Part shown: piece by piece, positions 47,200-64,000 of the stretch | Numbering within the stretch: position 1 is the first letter of the stretch | Layout of the letters: each line of letters opens with the position of its first letter | Assembly (NCBI GenBank): GCA_030533445.1 | Contig: CM060064.1 | Coordinates: 25,546,626-25,610,625, forward strand | DNA: 64,000 bases | DNA from: Cyprinodon diabolis | Taxonomy: Eukaryota > Chordata > Actinopteri > Cyprinodontiformes > Cyprinodontidae | Direction: 5' to 3' | Notes under the pieces: model-generated | Database searches by the model: none | Told to the model about the DNA's origin: nothing | Seen by the model: only the letters and a program-made list of their open reading frames with translations | Position numbers and translations under genes: made by a program

Positions 47200-50100
47200 C
47201 AATCTCAAAAACATTGAACTTTGTGGTTTTAATCTCAAGAAGCAAAACTGCTTAAGCAGGAAGATAAGTAGTCGTATGAAGTTTATAGATATGCTGCTGT
47301 ATAACAAACACATTTTTTTATTACTGTATTTTTGTACAGCATTTTAATTCTATGAGGGCACTTAACCGGAACTCTTTCTGATAGATTTTCTTTCTCATTT
47401 AGTAATGGTTATTTGTAAAACCTGGGAAACATAACTGATATGGCACTTCCAAGAGTGGAACAGGCCTGTTGCAAATTCCTCTCACTGAGTTATTGGTAAA
47501 TCTCTGTCCTTCACAAAAAGATTGTAGAAGTGCACAAATCAGGAAAGGGTATGAACTCATTTCTGAAGGACTGAGAGTTCCCACAGGAGCACGGTAGCCT
47601 TAAAAACAAATTGACTTTCCAGCTAAATTGAGTAACTTAGGAGGGAGGTCCTGAGACACAGAGAACTTAAGAGCAAATCGTAATACTGCTGCAAAAAAAG
47701 CTTTGGAGAAATGAGTGACATGCAAAAATAGGGCCTGCAGTTCTGCATTCTGTAAACCTTTCATGATAGGTTTGTTAAACAGAAGAAATTACGATTTGAA
47801 TGCAGGAGAGAAATCACACAAAACATAAATAAGCGATAAAAGATCTGTAAAACAAGAAAACTAATAATAAAAAAAAGGAAAAAATGACTAGATATTTAAT
47901 TGCGAAGTTTAAAAACTGAATCAGTTATTTGATTTTCACTTTGTATTGTACACTTTTTTTTTTTATTGTTTCTATTTAAAACACACATAGAAATTTTCCT
48001 AATACTCACAGAAGGTACCAAATTGCATTTTGTTTAAATTAATTTACTTTCCAAAGATCCAAACGATCTCCCTTAAATCAACCAGTTTGGTTATGATTAT
48101 AATTTGATTGAAGAAGAACTCAAGTTTATTGTCATTACGCTCTCACAAGTACAAAGTAACGAAATTCACTCTCAGTATTTAACCCATCCCCTTAAACTGT
48201 ATGCACCACACAATAGTGCACATCCAGCATCATTAATGTATGTGACTGTCAAACATTACTGAGAGGAAAACTGAGAGCCTAAGGGAAGACTGAAAATAAC
48301 ACTGTCCAAATAAACTCCAGCAGTGTGAGAGTTCTGTTTGGATGAGTGTTATGACTGCAAGAATGACAGAAAATACAGAAAAAAAGAGAAACAAAGGGTT
48401 AGACAGTGTCAGGGAAATCTCACGCTGATTTAACATCATCAGACTGTAGCTGTAACTAGAGACACCTTTTGGAAAAACGAATGTTTTCTTGTTGCTGTAA
48501 TCCTGTTGCTGTTTGTGACTACATTCAATTCTATGAGAAACAACTGTATTTCAAGCGTATTTTTATGTTAATTTAGTACCATTTAAAAAAAAAAAGAAGG
48601 CTTACCTATTGGTGCTTCAAATCTATTTCCTAATGAAGTTGCCTTCTCCTCCAAAACCAAAAGTTCTTCGATAAAGTCCAAAGAAGCATCATTCTCAATT
48701 CAACAGCAGTCATGCTCTTTGTTTTTAAGACAATATTTGATGTCTTGTCTCTGTGTATCAATCAACACTCTATCACATATTTGAGTCATCCTAAAAGGCT
48801 GCAACAAAACTGTTCCCCATCAGTATAAAACTGTTTCTGATTCCTTACTTGACCATTTCTTGCTCTGTTGGTATATTTAAAATCCCTGTGATCATCTGCT
48901 TCAGATTCCTGGTCTCATTCATTTTACCATACATTCTTCTTTTCCTCTATCCCCTGTCATGTTAACATCATTTCAGGCTCTGGTCTCTCTCAGTGTCCCT
49001 GCCTTCCAAGATTTCTCCCTCGAATTCTAGAGCAGTCCTCTGTTTGGTGCTGAGACAGGAAGTCTCTGCAGTGTTTACATTCTGCAAAGGCATGTTCACA
49101 ATCCATGCACATAATATAAGAGTGGCTGTTGTTGGAGTATATCTTTACTAAAAGATTAATAAATGATGTAATAGTTAAAAAAAAAATTCCCGGTAACATG
49201 CAAACATGAAAAGGCAACTAATGCTCCCCTAAAATTTATATGATTATTTTTGCCTGGCTCTTCTGTATTTTAAATTCAGAATTTTTGTGTGCATTTATTT
49301 CAATTATTTTATTAGACACTGACAATTTTAGATACCTACAAAAAAATAATAGTTTAGTGGGGTAAATTCATGTAATACGTCCTCTACATTGGTGGGGATC
49401 TCTGCAAAATATGTGCAAAAAGAAATTTTGTTTATCTTTTGTTGCACTGTTAAAATCTGACGCCTAATAAACTTATTAGGAAGGGAACATTTTAGTTTTG
49501 CATAATAAATGGTGCTAGAATAAAAGCGTCTAATTTTTTTAAAATAAATATATTTCTTTAAATTCATAGAAACTTTTCTTAAAAAATATATTTTTGTTTT
49601 CATGTCAAAAAATAAATATGATTACAAACAACTAACCATTTATTTTAGCCCATATTTAAAATTGGAAAGAGAAAATGTCTTTCTTGTAAAGCCAGGTTCA
49701 AAGTGTGTAATTGCTGAGCTAAATGTTCTCTGATTGTTCTGATAAAAAAAAAATCATCTTTGCCAAACATAAAGTGTCAAAATTTGCTTGAAAATAAGCC
49801 TGACATATTTTTGTCATCGGGTATGATTGCCTCAACTGATATCCTTTCCCTTCTCTCTTCCTTAGTTTAAATATAAACGTAGCTTTCCATTCATTGTTTA
49901 ATATCTGTCACTGTTCTGATGGGCCTGTAGGAGCAAAAAGGCATGCAGTTTAAAATCTCATATCGTGCTGCTACAGAAATTAAAATCATATCAACTTTGC
50001 AATGTGTGATTTTAAAAAACACACAGCATATGCCATGCTTCAGATAAACATTTTTATTCTGTATATGAAAATAAAGCATTTTTGCTTAAATGTTTTCACT

Positions 50101-50220
50101 ACAGTTAAAGCAAAATTTTTAACCTTAGCTTTTTAACAATTAAGAGGATGTTAAAAAAGGCTATGAAGCCAAGAGTGGCAAATATTTCAGTTTTACTCTG
50201 ATGCAACAAAATTTGTTTAT
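47200..50220. other. Intergenic between GPR20 and DGAT1, mostly unrecognised
   Basis: Only the retroelement tail at 48114-48240 is recognised. A minus-strand donor-like CACCAATAG/GTAAGC near 48604-48615 might belong to a distal non-coding exon of GPR20, but there is no supporting evidence. The rest is AT-rich. Confidence 0.3.
48114..48240 (+). mobile_element. Retroelement tail shared with the SINE at 61215
   Basis: TCAAGTTTATTGTCATTACG, then GTAACGAAATTCACTCTCAG and TATTTAACCCATCCCC, is shared with the element near 61240-61285. It looks like the 3' tail of a fish LINE/SINE family. Boundaries are approximate. Confidence 0.4.
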
Positions 50221-50225
50221 CTTAA

Positions 50226-51148
50226 AGGAATAGTACACCCAAAACATGATTAGCCTTCATTTTCTACTCACCCCCATGCTGAACAACACTCTGGAGTACT
50301 TTTTTGATATCTCAAATGCATCTGGAGATCTGGGAGGCTTCTTGCTGTCTGGTGACATTCAAATAATGAAGGTCCATGGTGCCCGAGGCAGAAAGGTCCA
50401 TAAAAGTCCACAAAAAACGTGTCAATATTCCTCCATACTGCTCGTCCAATGTATTTCAAGTGTCCTGAGTGGGTAGCTTCCATAATTTACTCGAAACGAA
50501 GTCATTTAGAATGTTTTTAGAGCATAAACAGTAGTGTATAGGATTTCCTAAAAACGCACGCCTGCGAGTTCACGAGCCTACGGAAACCGCGGCAGACCAA
50601 ACCAGATGAAAGTGCGCATTCAGCTCGCAAAGAACTCATGCTCTTCCTCAACACTGAAGTCCTCAGACATTTTTCTTTCGTTGTTTCTTTCTTTGCACAG
50701 GTAAACAGCACATTTCTTCTTCTACGCTTGCATTATGGGCAGAGCAGACGCTGAATGCGCACTTTCATCTGGTTTGGTCTGCCGCGGTTTCCGTAGGCTC
50801 GTGAACTCGCAGGCGCGCGCTTTTAGGAAATCCTATACACTACTGTTTATGCTCTAAAAACATTCTAAATGACTTTGTTTCGAGTAAATTATGGACGCTA
50901 CCTACTCAGGACACTTGGAATACATTGGACGAGCAGTATGGAGGAATATTGACACGTTTTTTGTGGACTTTTATGGACCTTTCTGCCTCGGGCACCATGG
51001 ACCTCCATTATTTGAATGTCAGCAGACAGCAAGAAGCCTCCCAGATCTCCAGATGCATTTGAGATATCAAAAAAGTACTCCAGAGTGTTGTTCAGCATGG
51101 GGGTGAGTAGAAAATGAAGGCTAATCATGTTTTGGGTGTACTATTCCT
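50226..51148. mobile_element. 923-bp foldback element with 399-bp arms and TTAA flanks
   Basis: The left arm 50226-50624 and right arm 50750-51148 are inverted copies with only a few mismatches. They flank a 125-bp unique spacer. Ends read AGGAATAGTACACCCAAAAC, and TTAA borders both sides (50222-50225, 51149-51152). TTAA targets and these ends fit a non-autonomous piggyBac- or Kolobok-type element. Open frames in the arms (50246-50476, 50898-51128, 50891-51106) are mirror images of each other and show no known domain. Confidence 0.85.
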
Positions 51149-52581
51149 TTAAGGCCTTTTACACATTTTATTATAGGTTTTCATAATTATTAAGGGTATT
51201 AAACAAATTACTTAAGTACAAACAGGAACGATTTAATACAATGTTTTCCATATGATCTACAAATAGGAAAAATTTGCCCTTAACCTTCTGTTTCACAAAC
51301 GGAAAAAAAAAATCTGAAGAAATAAAATTTCTTTCACGTTTTTCTAAAAGAAGCTCTGGCCAAGCTGAAGCAACCGCTTCTTGTTTAAGCTACAGAAACA
51401 GTTAAAAAGTAAAGAACCTCATTTAATATTTCCATATCTGAGTAGATTTAATATATGCAATAAAGCTGGTTTGTGCTGTGTTTCTTGTTTTCTGTGAGAC
51501 TGTAAGTAAAGGACATAAAAGTCAGGCTTTTACATTGCCTCTGTAAATAGCCCTTGATCCATCTATCTTGCAGAATGAGATGGATTTGTGTCTCCTGGTT
51601 TCCTGGCTGGAGGATCATCATTACTCACAACCTCTCAGCGTTTCTGGGAAATATCCGTAATAACAGATACCTGGAGAATTCAATGGATCATCTTCTACAG
51701 AGGATGGGGACGAAAAGAAAGGCTGGAACAGAAACAGAACAAAAGTTGGGAAACACGTCTGTGAGTCTTGATACCGATATTGAAGATGGACATTTACCCC
51801 AGGTGTTTGTCTTTTTCTAAAGAACAAATCAATGGATGAATATTTCTTCTTTTATTTTGAAAAATTGAACTACTTAGCTGTCCAGACACAATTTTTTCCT
51901 TAAATTAGGGGTTAACCTGTGAACAAAATGAGATTCAAGAGAAAATGATCTTATTTTAACAAAAAAAAAAAACAACCCTTTAGTGTAATATAGATCTTCC
52001 AATCAGTGAACTGATCCTTATTAAGACTGTTTAACTATCCCTTTCATAGAGACTCACCCACATCTGCAGGAAGATTGTTGCTGCTCACAGACTGGCTGTT
52101 TAAATCTCTGTCAACCTGACATAGTGCAGGTTTTCAGCTCTGTCCTCATCCCCCTGAATGACTGAGCAAGCAACAGACTGTGACCTGATTTGTGTCCCAC
52201 CAGCACAGGGTGATATGTTGTTTGCCGTTATGTTTAAACCAATTAGCTGCCAAATCATACAGATTTTCTTGTAGTATAACACATGGGTAACTTTTTAGTA
52301 TAAAGATAGTGAGAATGTGATAAAGTTTATTCATGATTTATAGTTCCCACTTTTATTAAACTCTCTTCATTTTTAATCTAAAGGCTGACTTTTGTCGCCT
52401 TGCAACAGCAAACCTCACTATGTTTCATTGGAAAAAAAACAAAGTGGACATCAATTAAAATTTTTTTCAAGTCTTTTTAACATGTGAAGTGTTCCATGCA
52501 CTGTATTTTTCATTAAATTGCTGAGTGACCTGGATGGTAATTAGGCCACTATTCAGTGATAAACTATTTCATTGCAGCACA

Positions 52582-52675
52582 GGATGGGTGGAATGTTGTC
52601 CTGCAGGAACAGGAACATCTACCACTCTGGATGGGTGGAAAGTTTTCCTGCAGGAACGGGAACATCTACCACAGT
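52582..52675. repeat. Two-copy 47-bp tandem duplication
   Basis: Two adjacent units, each starting GGATGGGTGGAA and containing CCTGCAGGAAC and GGAACATCTACCAC, differ at only a few bases. Confidence 0.85.
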
Positions 52676-53055
52676 TTTAAGCCTTTTTCAGCTTCTATCT
52701 GCAATCTTTAGACAGATCCCTGAGTATGGTATTTTTTTCATTTTATATTTTATCAGGCTAAAGCTAACACTGATCTAAAGGTTTCAAATTACGTCCTTAA
52801 AAACATAGAAGCCCTAAATGTTTTCGTTTGTAATTCTTTATTTAACTCCATATATCTTAGAGACAATGATAGGATGCTGCTACTTCATTTTTTTTTTTTT
52901 AATATGATGAGTTCAAGATCATGTACAGTGTAGGTTTTTCACTATCCACAGTGTTTCTGTTTTTAGTCTCACCTAGTTTATCTCTTCTCCCAAATGTTTA
53001 GCTGTCACTTAAGTCAAACTACATACTAGACTTCTTCTTTCTCTCAGTAACAGTT

Positions 53056-53319
53056 TTATTTCTGAACCTTTTCATACAAGCAGCTTTTACGGAGTGCATA
53101 ACGGACAGTTTTTCTGTAGACAGACACTCCAGGCTTAGTTGTGGTGCTACGCAAGGCTTCCATAGTTACAATTGTCCTCTTGGTTGCCTTTTTACTGTGT
53201 ATCAAATAAGAATAGCACTTGAAAGCATTCTTTCCATTTGCAATGTAAGAACCCATTATCATTTTTATTTTTCCTATAAATTCACAAACTCTTTTATACA
53301 CAAAGACTTTCATCACCAC
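53056..53319 (-). pseudogene. Possible Tc1-type helix-turn-helix fragment
   Basis: The minus-strand frame ends with TTTKPGVSVYRKTVRYALRK, similar to the paired-like DNA-binding region of Tc1 transposases (G(V/I)xVSxxTVRRxL). The rest of the 87-codon frame is not recognisable. Weak call. Confidence 0.35.
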
Positions 53320-54076
53320 TGAAAAGACAAAAACAATTTGTGAAAAAGGTGAAGTAGAAACATGGATAAATTCCTACCCTGTTTCTTTCTACATTTATTT
53401 TATATCAGAGTTATAAAAAAGACTTGGTATTAGTCCTGGAAAACTGTTTTCATATGGCACTTTTGATGATATTAAAAATAAGAAATCATATCGACTCACA
53501 GGAACTGATAAAGAAATCATGAAACAAAACAAAAACAGCGGAATCCTGCAACCCTACAGTCATCCATCCTTGCATTTTAAAATCGGACGGATTACAGTAA
53601 CCTAGATATATTACTTTGAAAGATAATTTCATCCCCACTTGAAGTAATACACTTAAACCCTGTTATGCAATCATATGATGATACATTCTCCTCAAAAATC
53701 ATACTGTTCATTTAAAACAAAGGAAAAACTGCGTATTCACATAAGTTTTAACCCAGACTCACAATCATATGTTCTAATAAGACACTAGAGTACCGATTAC
53801 CTGAGTATAAAGCTGAGGTCAGCAGTTTTTCTGTTCCCTCCTATAGTTAGAGTGGTAGTTCAGGATTAAGAGATTATGATGACATTTTTGTCCTCAGTAA
53901 AGTCTATAAGAAGTTTTATGTAAACATGGCAGAATCATAAATCTGATGAGAGTATCCTGAGGTATAGACTACAGTATCTGTAACTGGCTATATATTAGTG
54001 CAGTTCTTATGTTTGTTCATGTATAAGAAAGAGAAGAAAAACTTTGGAGTGGAATTTGTTCTTGCTTGTGCAGGTC

Positions 54077-64000
<9,924 letters not shown>

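Larger units (their letters stand above)
51160..54076. other. Intergenic/3' flank of DGAT1
   Basis: Part nearest 54077 should be the DGAT1 3' UTR; its poly(A) site is not clear. The remainder includes a 47-bp duplication (52582-52675) and a Tc1-like fragment (53056-53319). No gene was seen. Confidence 0.35.

Noticed and set aside
50246..51128. Two pairs of near-identical proteins on opposite strands
   Set aside because: They are mirror images produced by the 399-bp inverted arms, not duplicated genes.

Overview
This window is a piece of vertebrate nuclear genome, almost certainly from a ray-finned (probably percomorph) fish. The genes are split into short exons with canonical splice sites. 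Their products read as fish orthologues of mammalian proteins. The non-coding DNA is AT-rich and full of fish-type transposon debris: Tc1, hAT and Harbinger elements, an L2-like LINE, tRNA-derived SINEs and TTAA-flanked foldbacks. No bacterial or organellar features were seen. The species cannot be fixed from the sequence alone.

Four protein-coding genes lie head to tail on the minus strand. From left to right they are: DENND3 (81-12906 coding, non-coding first exon near 14.7 kb, 3' part beyond the left edge), a Rab guanine-nucleotide exchange factor; SLC45A4 (18559-29214, 12 coding exons, 799 codons), a 12-TM major-facilitator transporter; GPR20 (38508-40853, 6 coding exons, 394 codons), an orphan class A GPCR; and DGAT1 (54077 to beyond 64000, 5' part off the right edge), the ER acyl-CoA:diacylglycerol acyltransferase. 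In human the same four genes lie in 8q24.3, with DENND3, SLC45A4 and GPR20 adjacent, so the window is a conserved synteny block with DGAT1 brought next to GPR20. The genes share no obvious pathway. Exon coordinates were read by hand from splice signals, and reading phase closes across every junction listed.

The space between exons is mostly mobile-element sequence. Several insertions can be dated relative to one another because target-site duplications (TSDs) are still readable. A Harbinger deletion derivative (44488-46617, TSD CTA) was entered by an hAT element (44895-45857, TSD ACGCAGAG). A sister Harbinger copy sits in opposite orientation in an SLC45A4 intron (25726-26860, TSD ATA). Another hAT-like element (43653-44359, TSD ATCTAAGA) was entered by a 5'-truncated LINE with a GAA tail. 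A 923-bp foldback element (50226-51148) has two 399-bp arms and TTAA at each end.

The least explained structure is a roughly 750-bp array at 32719-33470, in which the palindromes GATATC and ACTAGT alternate about every 21 bp. A possible unannotated signal-peptide exon lies at 17623-17774. I found no novel multi-gene system. The most interesting points are the intron-rich GPR20, the nested transposons and the GATATC/ACTAGT array.
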